A stretch of DNA of 64,000 nt from SZUA-287 sp036397975 (GTDB lineage: Bacteria > Bacteroidota > Ignavibacteria > UBA10030 > UBA6906). The position numbers and the translations under genes are program-made. The stretch is from contig DASWHW010000099.1 of NCBI GenBank assembly GCA_036397975.1, positions 1-64,000 of the forward strand, written 5' to 3'. Under the pieces are notes generated by a model. It did no database searches. It was not told the origin of the DNA and saw only the letters and a list, made by a program, of their open reading frames with translations. Position 1 is the first letter of the stretch. The number at the start of each line of letters is the position of its first letter. Of this stretch, positions 44,840 through 53,664 are shown one piece after another.

Positions 44840-46339
44840 TCACGCATCTCGCAGCAAATCCTTACGTTGGTTCTTCCATTCATTCCAATTCGATCGCAAA
44901 CCGTTCTCGTGTTGTTTGCTTCCGTTGGCTGTCATTACGGCGACAATCGCGGCAGTGCGCATAACTTCTTCGTCGGGAAGAGAGAGAGAATCTGAAGTAA
45001 AATGTTTTTGGAGGAAATGAGTGTCAATAGTTCCTGCGCAAAAATCACGGTGCGTTAACACGAATTCACACAAGGGAATATTCGTCTTCACACCCAGTAT
45101 TTCAAATTCCCTGAGCGCACGCAACATGCGGCCCAGCATTTCCTCGCGCGTCTGACCCCATGCAATAAGTTTGGCGATCATGGGATCGTAGAATACAGAA
45201 ACCTCTCCCCCCTCATCAATTCCCCTATCTTCGCGAATTCCGATCCCGCCTGCGGGTTTCAGGTGAACAATCTTGCCGGTGCTGGGGAGAAAATCATCTG
45301 CAGGATCTTCTGCACTGATACGGCATTCCAACGCATGGCCTCTGAATGTAATATCGTCCTGCGAAAAGCTGAGGGGATTCCCCGATGCGATTGAAATCTG
45401 TTGGGCAACGAGATCAATTCCGGTTCTTAGTTCCGTAATAGGATGTTCCACTTGAAGCCGGGTATTCATTTCAAGAAAGTAAAAGTTCCTTTTCGAATCC
45501 ATGAGAAACTCGATGGTCCCAGCATTCTCATAAGCACATGCCCTTGCTGCACCCGTAGCCATCTTTCCCATTTTCTTTCGAAGGTCTTCGTCCAGAAACA
45601 CTGAAGGGGACTCTTCGATGATTTTCTGATGCCTCCGTTGAATTGTGCACTCCCGTTCTCCCAAGTGGACAACAGAGCCCTGCTTATCGGCCAGGATCTG
45701 AAACTCGACATGACGAGGACTATCAAGATACTTCTCCACGTAAATACGATCATCCCCGAAGCTGGCGGCCGCTTCAGATTGAGCTGTGGCGAACGCGGGC
45801 GCAAGTTCCACATCTGAGCGCACAACGCGCATGCCCTTTCCCCCACCCCCGGCCGCGGCCTTAATCAACACAGGATAGTCATTGGTCTCAATGAACGCTT
45901 TCACATCACCAATGGACTTTATTGCAGGAGTTCCCGGGACGACGGGAACGTTCGCTTTTTGCATTAACTTTCGCGCTTCGGTTTTGTCCCCCATTGCACG
46001 CATCGACTCAGGACGAGGCCCAATGAAGATGATGCCTGCCTCAGTAACACGTTCTGCAAAATCAGGATTTTCTGAAAGGAACCCGTATCCCGGGTGAATC
46101 GCGTCCGCCTCGGAAACCTTCGCCACTTCAAGAATCTTTTCCATGCGAAGGTAGCTCTCGCGCGAAGGGCCCGGTCCGAGCAGGAACGCTTCATTCGACA
46201 TTTGAACGTGTGGAGAAATCGTATCCACGGCGGAATAGACTGCAACAGTCTTGATGCCCAACTCGCGGCAGGTTCGGATTATTCGAACCGCAATCTCCCC
46301 CCGGTTTGCAATGAGTATTTTTGAGATCTTCTTTTTCAT
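44840..46339 (-). CDS. accC: Biotin carboxylase subunit of acetyl/propionyl-CoA carboxylase
   Basis: ATP-dependent carboxylation of biotin. The N-terminal KILIANRGEIAVRIIRTCRELGI, HPGYGFLSEN, the ATP-grasp loop KAAAGGGGKGMRVV, and FLEMNTRLQVEHPITE with the catalytic region are all present. At 499 aa it is ~50 residues longer at the C-terminus than E. coli AccC. With the adjoining BCCP this suggests a split PccA/MccA-like alpha chain. No carboxyltransferase is in the window. It begins 6 nt after the mutS2 stop. Confidence 0.94.
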   Translation of the reverse strand: MKKKISKILIANRGEIAVRIIRTCRELGIKTVAVYSAVDTISPHVQMSNEAFLLGPGPSRESYLRMEKILEVAKVSEADAIHPGYGFLSENPDFAERVTEAGIIFIGPRPESMRAMGDKTEARKLMQKANVPVVPGTPAIKSIGDVKAFIETNDYPVLIKAAAGGGGKGMRVVRSDVELAPAFATAQSEAAASFGDDRIYVEKYLDSPRHVEFQILADKQGSVVHLGERECTIQRRHQKIIEESPSVFLDEDLRKKMGKMATGAARACAYENAGTIEFLMDSKRNFYFLEMNTRLQVEHPITELRTGIDLVAQQISIASGNPLSFSQDDITFRGHALECRISAEDPADDFLPSTGKIVHLKPAGGIGIREDRGIDEGGEVSVFYDPMIAKLIAWGQTREEMLGRMLRALREFEILGVKTNIPLCEFVLTHRDFCAGTIDTHFLQKHFTSDSLSLPDEEVMRTAAIVAVMTANGSKQHENGLRSNWNEWKNQRKDLLRDA

Positions 46340-46345
46340 CAGTAT

Positions 46346-48703
46346 TTAGTCAGCAAGGTCAACGATCGTCACGCCCATCCCACCTTCATTCCAATCACCA
46401 AGACGGAACGATCGAACCCTTGGATGAGATGAAAGGAAGTCGCCCACCTTTTTCCTCAGCGCCCCTGTTCCCTTCCCATGGATGATATCGACTCTGTTTA
46501 ACCCTGACAGTATTGCACTGTCAATAAATTTATCTACTTGAGAGAGCGCCTCAGCGCCTGTCATCCCGCGCAGATCAAGCTCTTGCTGAACATCGTCGGG
46601 CTTCTCAATCGAGCTCACGTTCACACGGGACCTTGCACGCTTGTCGCCCTTCGCTGGCACCAGTTGCGATAGAGGTACTCTTATCTTGAGAGCTCCAAAT
46701 ACGACTGTGGCCGTTTCCTTATCGATTGAAATAATCTCTCCCATCTCCGACCCCTCATCGAGAACAACGAGTGATCCCTCATGAAGTAAGGCGCCGTTCC
46801 CTTCGGCCACTGGTACAGCCCGCACCGTTTCCTCTTCCCTGTCGATCTCCTTTCGCAGGGAATCAAGAATGGCTCCTGACGTCTTTATGGAGTCACGTGA
46901 TGCCTCCTGCTCGCGAATCTCCTTAATCGCCTGTTCAATAAGAGCGTTGGCTTTGTCCACTAAAACCTTGGCCTCTGAAACGGCAGCCCTCTTTAACTCT
47001 CTCAGTTCCTTTGACTGATTCTTTAGTTTTGACTCATACTCTGACTTGAGAGTTCGTAACCCCGATTCATTCTCACGAGCCTCCCTTAGTTTTTCCTCGT
47101 ATTGTTGAACCGATGATTCAAGCTTTGTCAGGAGTTCATCCAATTTTACCCGGCCAGGGCCAAGTAGCGCACGTGCGCGTCCAAGTAGCTCGGGGGAAAG
47201 ACCCAGCCTCTCAGCCATTTCCAGCGCAAAGCTGCTACCCGGGATTCCCGACCGGAACCTATAGGTTGGCGCAAGGGTAGAGTGATCAAATTCCATTGCA
47301 CCATTTTCAATGCCTTCAGTTTCATGAGCAAAGAGTTTCAACATTCCGTGATGTGTTGTTGCAATTGTGAGAGTCCTTCGCTTCGTTAGTAATTCGAGGA
47401 AGGATGCTGCAATTGAACTTCCCTCTGCCGGGTCTGTCCCCGATCCAATTTCATCTATCAACACCAGGCTATGCTCGTCAGCGTTCCGGGAGATTTCTTT
47501 GAGGTTCTTCAAATGCGAACTGAACGTACTCAAGTCATTCTCGACTGATTGGTCATCGCCAATATCGACAAAAACCTTACGAAATGCCCTTACGGAAGCT
47601 TCGCTGGCTGGAATATGGAGACCTGATTGTATCATCAGGACGAGCAGCCCCACGCATTTCATCGCAACGCTTTTTCCACCGGCATTCGGCCCGCTGATCA
47701 CAAGCGTAGAGTACTCATCTCCGAGGGTGAGATCAAGGGGGACGGTGCCGGCGTACCCATGCGCCTGAAGGAGCAATGGGTGTCGCGCCCCCTTGAAAAC
47801 GAGCTGGCCATCCGCGGTAACGGTTGCAGCTCGACCCACAACTTCGATCGAATGCTTTCCTTTTGCCTGCAAGGCATCGAGATGTGCAAGTATCTCCAGA
47901 TTTACCTGCAACCATTGACGCGCTTCCCCTATTTGAACCGTGATTTCTTTGAGAAGTCGTGTAATCTCCCGTTGTTCCTGAAACTGCAGACTACGAATCT
48001 CGTTATTAAGATCGAGCGTCTCTGTCGGCTCGATAAACACCGTTGCCCCGCTTGCGGACGCACTGTGAATGAATCCGGATACTTGATTCTTATGTTCTAC
48101 CTTGACCGGAAGAACCATCCGACCTTCCCGGGTTGTTATGATCTCCTCCTGACTGAAACCTGCGTCGGAAACGCGACGAAGGATATCACCGAGCTTCTTG
48201 CGAAGAGATTCATACTTCTCCGCAATGGAACGTCGAATCGTCTGGAGTTCCTTGGAGGCGGTTACTTTCACTTCACCACTCTCGTCAACCGTCTTCTCAA
48301 TATTGAATTCAAGAACTTTGTCCACCTCAATAGTCTCGGCGATTTCCCAGACCAAAGGGGATTGCTCTTTGTGTTTTTGGAGGAATGATCGAATCAGGCG
48401 ACTAGCGTTGAGGGTCGAACCCACGTGCAAGATTTCGGTTCCTGAAAGAAGAGCGCCATCCACAGAGGATTTTTGAAGGATAGCTGCGATGGGAAAGATG
48501 CCGTCAATTGGAATCTCCGACTCACTCTCCAGCAAGGACTTCATCTCAGAGACGGTGGATAATTCCTTAGTGATAATCTCGGGAGAGGTTTGAACCTGAA
48601 TATTTTTGAGGAACCGAGCACCGGGTTCTGATCTGGTGTATCGCACGATGCGCCGGAGAACTCTATCAAACTCAAGTTTCGCCAGGGCATTCGCAAAGGG
48701 CAT
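46346..48703 (-). CDS. mutS2: Endonuclease MutS2
   Basis: A MutS homologue lacking the mismatch-recognition domain, linked to recombination control and ribosome-collision rescue. The ATPase shows Walker A GPNAGGKSVAMK, DEIGSGTDPAEGS (Walker B) and ATTHHG. A long coiled coil (~520-640) and a C-terminal Smr domain (LDLRGMTGAEALSQVD ... HGKGTGALRKKVGDFL) follow. 785 aa, full length. The start overlaps the cvpA stop by one base. Confidence 0.96.
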   Translation of the reverse strand: MPFANALAKLEFDRVLRRIVRYTRSEPGARFLKNIQVQTSPEIITKELSTVSEMKSLLESESEIPIDGIFPIAAILQKSSVDGALLSGTEILHVGSTLNASRLIRSFLQKHKEQSPLVWEIAETIEVDKVLEFNIEKTVDESGEVKVTASKELQTIRRSIAEKYESLRKKLGDILRRVSDAGFSQEEIITTREGRMVLPVKVEHKNQVSGFIHSASASGATVFIEPTETLDLNNEIRSLQFQEQREITRLLKEITVQIGEARQWLQVNLEILAHLDALQAKGKHSIEVVGRAATVTADGQLVFKGARHPLLLQAHGYAGTVPLDLTLGDEYSTLVISGPNAGGKSVAMKCVGLLVLMIQSGLHIPASEASVRAFRKVFVDIGDDQSVENDLSTFSSHLKNLKEISRNADEHSLVLIDEIGSGTDPAEGSSIAASFLELLTKRRTLTIATTHHGMLKLFAHETEGIENGAMEFDHSTLAPTYRFRSGIPGSSFALEMAERLGLSPELLGRARALLGPGRVKLDELLTKLESSVQQYEEKLREARENESGLRTLKSEYESKLKNQSKELRELKRAAVSEAKVLVDKANALIEQAIKEIREQEASRDSIKTSGAILDSLRKEIDREEETVRAVPVAEGNGALLHEGSLVVLDEGSEMGEIISIDKETATVVFGALKIRVPLSQLVPAKGDKRARSRVNVSSIEKPDDVQQELDLRGMTGAEALSQVDKFIDSAILSGLNRVDIIHGKGTGALRKKVGDFLSSHPRVRSFRLGDWNEGGMGVTIVDLAD

Positions 48704-49257
48704 CAGAGATTCTCTTTGACGGTCCGTGCCCGTACCTTGAGCGATGATTCATCAAAAACACGTGCCAGTTCCAGGCGAAGTTCTTTGCCGCCAGGAACCA
48801 GAGGCTCAATCGTCACAAATGTTGACTGAGCCAATCCGGCAAGGGGGCCATAGAGGATCGATTCGTCGCGCGATTCCTGGTCAGGAGTACCATAGGCACG
48901 AAACAAGATCATGCAGATGCTGATGATAAGTGCTCCTTCGAACAACCCAAAAAGGCCACCAAAAAAATGGCTGGATTCACTCGAGGGACCGATAGATTCG
49001 AACTTACGGTAAAGAAGAATTCCAGGAATGATTGTTGCGCCGAGAATAATGAACATGGCTATGGCATATCCCTGCTGATCCGACAAGACAAACTCATCAA
49101 AAAACCATTCTCCTATTGGTTGAGCGAATTGAGCGATCGCGATAATTGTTGTGAGTGCCAGAAGAAGATTGAACACTTTCCGTCGCAGTCCGGCTCGGTA
49201 TCCAAGAGCTGTTGCAATGAACAATCCTGACAACAAGAAGACATCGAGAAGAATCAT
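48703..49257 (-). CDS. CvpA family membrane protein
   Basis: A 184-aa protein with four hydrophobic helices (about residues 2-18, 27-45, 62-82 and 103-122), matching CvpA (colicin V production) topology, and a C-terminal soluble tail. DVFLLSGLFIATALGYRAGLRRKVFNLL is the usual family opening. CvpA sits beside mutS2 in many bacteria, which supports the call. Molecular function is not established here. Confidence 0.85.
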   Translation of the reverse strand: MILLDVFLLSGLFIATALGYRAGLRRKVFNLLLALTTIIAIAQFAQPIGEWFFDEFVLSDQQGYAIAMFIILGATIIPGILLYRKFESIGPSSESSHFFGGLFGLFEGALIISICMILFRAYGTPDQESRDESILYGPLAGLAQSTFVTIEPLVPGGKELRLELARVFDESSLKVRARTVKENL

Positions 49258-49718
49258 TGGTTCCCCCCGAGGAGCTCCTTGACAATTTCCTGAATAACCC
49301 GGCCGTCAGCCTTCCCTTTAAGCTCTTTCATGACCACTGGCATCACTTTGCCAAAGTCTTTTTGCCCCTCCGCCCCAGCAGACGCAATCACTCCGCGGAC
49401 GTGCGCCTTCACATCGTCACCTGACATTTGCTCTGGGAGATACTCCTGGATGATCTGAAGCTCAGATCGCTCCTGCTGGGCAAGATCCTCCCTCCCTCCT
49501 TTCTCAAACTGCTCTATTGACTCCCTCCGTTTTTTTGCAGCAGTGGAGACAGCAGCCAATTCATCCTCGGGTTTCAGTCCTTTGAAATCCGGTCCGCGCT
49601 TTTCAATTTCTTTCTCCATCAGAACCGCACGCAGTGAACGAAGTGTTTCAAGCCGAAGTTTGTCCCCGCTCTTCATGGCGAGTTTCAGGTCACTACTGAT
49701 TTTGTCTTTGAGAGTCAT
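49254..49718 (-). CDS. yqeY: GatB/YqeY domain protein
   Basis: A 154-aa YqeY-like protein, related to the C-terminal tRNA-binding domain of GatB. MTLKDKISSDLKLAMKSGDKLRLETLRSLRA opens the family domain, and ELQIIQEYLPEQMS, DFGKVMPVVMKELKGKADGRVI are typical. A frame reaching 49781 adds 21 unconserved residues; I use the ATG at 49718. First gene of a six-gene operon with a promoter at 49843-49873, leaving a leader of about 120 nt. It overlaps cvpA by 4 nt. Confidence 0.9.
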   Translation of the reverse strand: MTLKDKISSDLKLAMKSGDKLRLETLRSLRAVLMEKEIEKRGPDFKGLKPEDELAAVSTAAKKRRESIEQFEKGGREDLAQQERSELQIIQEYLPEQMSGDDVKAHVRGVIASAGAEGQKDFGKVMPVVMKELKGKADGRVIQEIVKELLGGNQ

Positions 49719-49842
49719 TCTCTTATCGTATGTCCAATCATAGGCTTTGTGCCAATCGCAGAACCTCAAAAGAGCGGGCACATGGTGACGTGGAATTGTT
49801 TCAGGGGAGAGGTTGGTCAGTAGACTGTCGTGCTATCCACTA

Positions 49843-49873
49843 AAAAATTACCCTTTTTTCGCCAAAAAGTCAA
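49843..49873 (-). promoter_or_regulatory. Candidate promoter of the yqeY-cvpA-mutS2-accC-BCCP-purL operon
   Basis: On the - strand TTG (49873-49871), 20 nt, TAATTTTT (49850-49843). The predicted leader of about 120 nt to the yqeY ATG holds no further structure that I can support. Confidence 0.5.
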
Positions 49874-49941
49874 TATCTGCAAGACCCAGTCTCCTCTCTG
49901 GGAGGACGGGCGCACGATGACGAGCTTTGGAATGTCTTATA

Positions 49942-50640
49942 TCAACCAACGGTAATGATCTGTCCGTTGACCGACCTAGAATCATCGGAGCAGAGAAAAC
50001 TAATCCAGTTGGCAATCTCTGCAGGAGAAACCCATTGACGCTGGTCTGCCTTCGGCATCGCGCTTCGATTGGCCTCTGTCGCAATTGTCCCAGGAGCTAT
50101 GACGTTTGCGGTGATGCGAGTCCCCTTTACCTCCTCCGCAATGGTTCTCGTCAGTGTCATTACGGACGCTTTTGACATTGCATAGGCACCTGCATTTCCC
50201 ATAGGTGAAAGTCCTGCCTTTGCCCCTATGGTAACAATTCTACCAAAATTATTTCTTTTCATGACTGGCAAAACCGCGCGGCATACGTGGAGAGTGCTTA
50301 GAACATTTGACATATACATTTCCTCCCACATACTTATTTCCGTATCCTCAATCGTTTTTCCCCCCTTGAACGATCCAGCAAGACATACTGCCGCATGGAT
50401 ATTTCCCCATCGCGTGATACCAACGTTTACAAGCTCTTCCACATCAGATTGTTTTGTAAGCTCCGTTTTCTGAAAAAGGACCTTGTCACTCGCGGAAGAA
50501 ACCAGTTCGGATAGCATACTCATGGATTTATCGGATCTATACGGGATCAACAGGATCGATCCATCCTCCGCTATCTTTTTTGCAACAGCACTTCCGAGCG
50601 CACCTGTCGCTCCGGTCACCAGAAAAACTCTATTGTCCAT
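49942..50640 (-). CDS. SDR-family reductase resembling quinoid dihydropteridine reductase
   Basis: A 232-aa short-chain dehydrogenase. The nucleotide motif is TGATGALG (residues 9-16), and the active-site YxxxK is in GAYAMSKAS. The position 13 residues before the tyrosine, normally the catalytic serine, is alanine (IGAKAG). The segment NRSAMPKADQRQWVSPAEI also recalls dihydropteridine reductase, which lacks that serine. It is therefore less likely to be a FabG-type ketoreductase. GGAGG precedes the ATG by 5 nt. Single-gene transcript. Confidence 0.83.
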   Translation of the reverse strand: MDNRVFLVTGATGALGSAVAKKIAEDGSILLIPYRSDKSMSMLSELVSSASDKVLFQKTELTKQSDVEELVNVGITRWGNIHAAVCLAGSFKGGKTIEDTEISMWEEMYMSNVLSTLHVCRAVLPVMKRNNFGRIVTIGAKAGLSPMGNAGAYAMSKASVMTLTRTIAEEVKGTRITANVIAPGTIATEANRSAMPKADQRQWVSPAEIANWISFLCSDDSRSVNGQIITVG

Positions 50641-50666
50641 TCACGCCTCCACAAGTTTCATACTTC

Positions 50667-50697
50667 TGAATATATCCTACACACGTACGAATGTCAA
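50667..50697 (-). promoter_or_regulatory. Candidate promoter of the SDR gene
   Basis: On the - strand TTG (50697-50695), 20 nt, TATATTCA (50674-50667). The leader is about 20 nt. It lies back to back with the promoter on the other strand. Confidence 0.5.
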
Positions 50698-50703
50698 TGG
50701 ATA

Positions 50704-50734
50704 TTGCTTTTCGGGCTTCAGGTAGCTACATTCA
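50704..50734 (+). promoter_or_regulatory. Candidate promoter of the TolB-like/M28 peptidase pair
   Basis: TTG (50704-50706), 20 nt, TACATTCA (50727-50734), with a leader of about 35 nt to the ATG at 50774. Only 6 bp separate its TTG from that of the divergent SDR promoter. Confidence 0.5.
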
Positions 50735-50773
50735 ATCCACTCCAAAATCACAAAAACACAGGCTCTGGCAATA

Positions 50774-51811
50774 ATGCACAAGCAACTGTTCTTTTTACTT
50801 ATCCTCTCCTCTGTTTCAATCGGCATGGCTCAAAAGAACGATCTGGTCGTGGATGGAGAGAGTCACTTTGCAGCAATTCGACAACTGACCTTTGGCGGCC
50901 AGAATGCCGAGGGGTATTTTTCCTTTGATGAACGAAGCCTCATCTTTCAATCTACCCGTGACTCGTTCGAGTGCGACCAGGAGTACATCATCGATCTCGC
51001 ATCGGGCAATTCCCAACTCGTGAGCACCGGAATCGGACGAACGACGTGTGGCTATTTTCTGCCGGAAGATAAAAAGATCCTATATGCATCCACCCATCAC
51101 CTACTCGCCTCTTGTCCCCCTCCTCCTGATTATTCAAAGGGTTACGTGTGGGCTGTTTACCCGGAATTCGATATTTTCCTCAGCGACCGCGATGGCAGCA
51201 ATCTTACACAACTTACGACGACCCCTGGATACGACGCCGAAGCAACCGTATCACCGTTGGGCGACAAGATGGTCTTCACCTCAACCCGCAACGGGGACCT
51301 CGACTTGTTTGCGATGAATTTGGACGGTTCTCATATTCAACAATTGACGAACGAGGTTGGATATGACGGCGGTGCTTTCTACTCGTGGGATGGCTCAAAG
51401 ATTATCTATCGGGCAGGGCACTATACTGACAGCTCGGAGGCAAAAAGGTACATGGAATTGCTGGCGACTAATCTTGTTCGACCGACTCGCCTGGAACTAT
51501 TTGTCATGAATGCAGACGGAAGTGGAAAACAGCAGGTGACTAGCAATGGCGCCGCTAATTTTGCTCCCTTTTTCCACCCGGACAACAAGAGAGTCATCTT
51601 TGCTTCAAATCTCGCGGATCCGAAAGGAAGAGATTTTGACTTGTATCTTATCAATATTGATGGAACCGGTCTTGAGCGGATAACATTTAATGATTCTTTT
51701 GACGGGTTTCCGATGTTTACCCACGACGGTAAGAAGTTAGTGTTTGCCTCCAATAGAAAAGGGAAGATTCGGGGGGAGACGAACCTCTTTCTCGCCGATT
51801 GGAAGGAATGA
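50774..51811 (+). CDS. Exported TolB-like WD40/PD40 beta-propeller protein
   Basis: A signal peptide (KQLFFLLILSSVSIGMAQ) and several PD40-type repeats: IFQSTRDS, VFTSTRNGDLDLFAMNLDG, IYRAGH, IFASNLADPKGRDFDLYLINIDG, VFASNRKGK. These SxDGxxIxFxSxR repeats are those of TolB and related periplasmic sensors. 345 aa. No Pal or TolQR genes are adjacent, so a true TolB role is not shown. It overlaps the peptidase gene (ATGA), suggesting joint function outside the cytoplasm. Confidence 0.87.
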   Translation: MHKQLFFLLILSSVSIGMAQKNDLVVDGESHFAAIRQLTFGGQNAEGYFSFDERSLIFQSTRDSFECDQEYIIDLASGNSQLVSTGIGRTTCGYFLPEDKKILYASTHHLLASCPPPPDYSKGYVWAVYPEFDIFLSDRDGSNLTQLTTTPGYDAEATVSPLGDKMVFTSTRNGDLDLFAMNLDGSHIQQLTNEVGYDGGAFYSWDGSKIIYRAGHYTDSSEAKRYMELLATNLVRPTRLELFVMNADGSGKQQVTSNGAANFAPFFHPDNKRVIFASNLADPKGRDFDLYLINIDGTGLERITFNDSFDGFPMFTHDGKKLVFASNRKGKIRGETNLFLADWKE

Positions 51812-53649
51812 AGAAGTCACACTGGAGCAAAATCATGGAACGTCGATTATTTACTCTCGCTATTGCGCCTATTGTTGCCCTTGTTTCCGCACAGGGCCAG
51901 AAATCTTCTGAAGAAATAACTTCGTTCGAAATAAAACAGCACGTCCAATTTCTTGCATCTGACTCACTCGATGGAAGGCTAACTGGTACGGAAGGAAACC
52001 GTCGTGCCGCACAGTACATCGCGAACCAATTCGAAAGATTCGGACTCCCTCCTGTTCCCGGGCAAAGCTACTTGCAGGAATTCGAGTTCGTTCAACAGGT
52101 GAGGCTTGGACAACAGAATTCTTTCGTTCTTGCAACTGGGACCGGCCCTGAAGAGGCATCGGTAGACAAGGACTTTCGCCCCCTCGGCTTTTCCACAAAT
52201 TCGTCCGTCGAGGGTAATCTCGTTTTCGCTGGCTATGGAATTTCAGCTCCCGAGAAGGGTTATGATGACTACGAAAACGCCGATGTCAGCGGAAAGATAG
52301 TAATCGTCCTAAGGTACTCCCCCGATGGCACGAATCCACACGGCGAGCTTCAGGAGTTCAGCTCTCTCAGGAATAAGGCCAGATATGCTCGCGACAAGGG
52401 GGCATCTGCCGTCATTTTGGTGAATGGTGAACTTGATGACCCGGATGACGACCTTATTCCGCTCCGTTACGATCATTCCATGGCTGCTTCGGGCTTACCG
52501 ATCATTCAGGCAAAGCGCAAGATAGTGGAGCGTATCCTGGAAGCAGTTGGTCAAGATCTTCGGAGCATACAGGATACCATTAATGGAACAAGGAGGCCCT
52601 TCTCATTCCCGATAGCTAAAAACGTAAAAGTCTCTCTGACAACAGACCTTGAGCAAATAAGAGGAAAAAGTGCGAACGTCGCTGGTTTCCTTGAAGGAGG
52701 AAAGGCACAGAACGATGATGTGCTCGTAATAGGTGCACACTTTGATCACCTCGGACATGGCGGCGAAGGTTCTGGCTCACTAAGCCCTGACGAGGACGCT
52801 GTACACAATGGCGCGGATGATAATGCATCGGGAACTGCTGGATTACTTGAACTCGCACAATTCTTTGTAGGACAACGAGATCATCTAAAACGATCCATCT
52901 TGTTTCTAGCATTTTCCGGCGAGGAACTGGGTCTCCTCGGTTCATCGTACTATGTTCAGCATCCTCTCCTCCATCTTGAAAATACGATCGCAATGATAAA
53001 CATGGATATGATAGGACGACTGCAGGAGTCCAGGAAACTGACCGTCTATGGGACAGGCACTTCCTCGAGCTGGGAAAACATACTCACGAAGGAAAACCGT
53101 ACCTCGGAGCATGACAGCCTCTTTGCGCTTTCGTTTATTGCAGACGGATTCGGTCCCAGCGACCATTCTTCCTTCTATGGAAAAAATATTCCGGTCCTTT
53201 TCTTCTTTACGGGAACACACAACGATTACCATAAGCCATCCGATGATTGGGGCTTACTTAATTACGGTGGAGAGGAAAATGTCCTACGGTACGTTCAAAA
53301 GGTGGCTGAGAATATCCTCCAAACGGACGAGCGTCCTGATTATGTCAATGTCCCTTCTTCTTCCAGCCGGGGAGATGCTCGCGGATTCAAGGTAACACTA
53401 GGCATTATTCCTGATTACGGTGAAACACCAAATGGGATGAAGGTAGGAGGTGTACGTGCGGAAGGGCCCGCAGCCAAAGCAGGAATGCTGGGTGGGGATA
53501 TCATCGTAAAGATGGGTGGAAAGAACGTCTTGAACATTTATGACTACATGGCAATCCTTGGGGAGTTGAAAGCAGGAGATATCGTTGAGGTCGAGGTTTT
53601 GCGAAACGGCAACCGGATAGAGCTTTCAGCAACTATGCAAAAGCGCTGA
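51808..53649 (+). CDS. Secreted M28-family metallopeptidase with PA and PDZ domains
   Basis: A 613-aa aminopeptidase-like enzyme. Signal peptide (RRLFTLAIAPIVALVSAQ), a protease-associated insert (~125-240), and the di-zinc catalytic domain: GAHFDHLGHG, NGADDNASGTAGLLELAQ (bridging Asp), FSGEELGLLGS (catalytic Glu) and a later DHSSFY histidine. A PDZ domain closes the protein (~515-610, VRAEGPAAKAGMLGGDIIVKMGG). The ATG at 51808 overlaps the preceding stop; 3 extra upstream codons are possible. Probably periplasmic or extracellular peptide scavenging. Confidence 0.93.
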   Translation: MKKSHWSKIMERRLFTLAIAPIVALVSAQGQKSSEEITSFEIKQHVQFLASDSLDGRLTGTEGNRRAAQYIANQFERFGLPPVPGQSYLQEFEFVQQVRLGQQNSFVLATGTGPEEASVDKDFRPLGFSTNSSVEGNLVFAGYGISAPEKGYDDYENADVSGKIVIVLRYSPDGTNPHGELQEFSSLRNKARYARDKGASAVILVNGELDDPDDDLIPLRYDHSMAASGLPIIQAKRKIVERILEAVGQDLRSIQDTINGTRRPFSFPIAKNVKVSLTTDLEQIRGKSANVAGFLEGGKAQNDDVLVIGAHFDHLGHGGEGSGSLSPDEDAVHNGADDNASGTAGLLELAQFFVGQRDHLKRSILFLAFSGEELGLLGSSYYVQHPLLHLENTIAMINMDMIGRLQESRKLTVYGTGTSSSWENILTKENRTSEHDSLFALSFIADGFGPSDHSSFYGKNIPVLFFFTGTHNDYHKPSDDWGLLNYGGEENVLRYVQKVAENILQTDERPDYVNVPSSSSRGDARGFKVTLGIIPDYGETPNGMKVGGVRAEGPAAKAGMLGGDIIVKMGGKNVLNIYDYMAILGELKAGDIVEVEVLRNGNRIELSATMQKR

Positions 53650-53664
53650 CGATCTTCACGCTTG

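Noticed and set aside
47627..48388. A 253-aa plus-strand open frame inside mutS2
   Set aside because: It lies wholly opposite a well-supported gene, has no ribosome site and no recognisable domain; a shadow frame.
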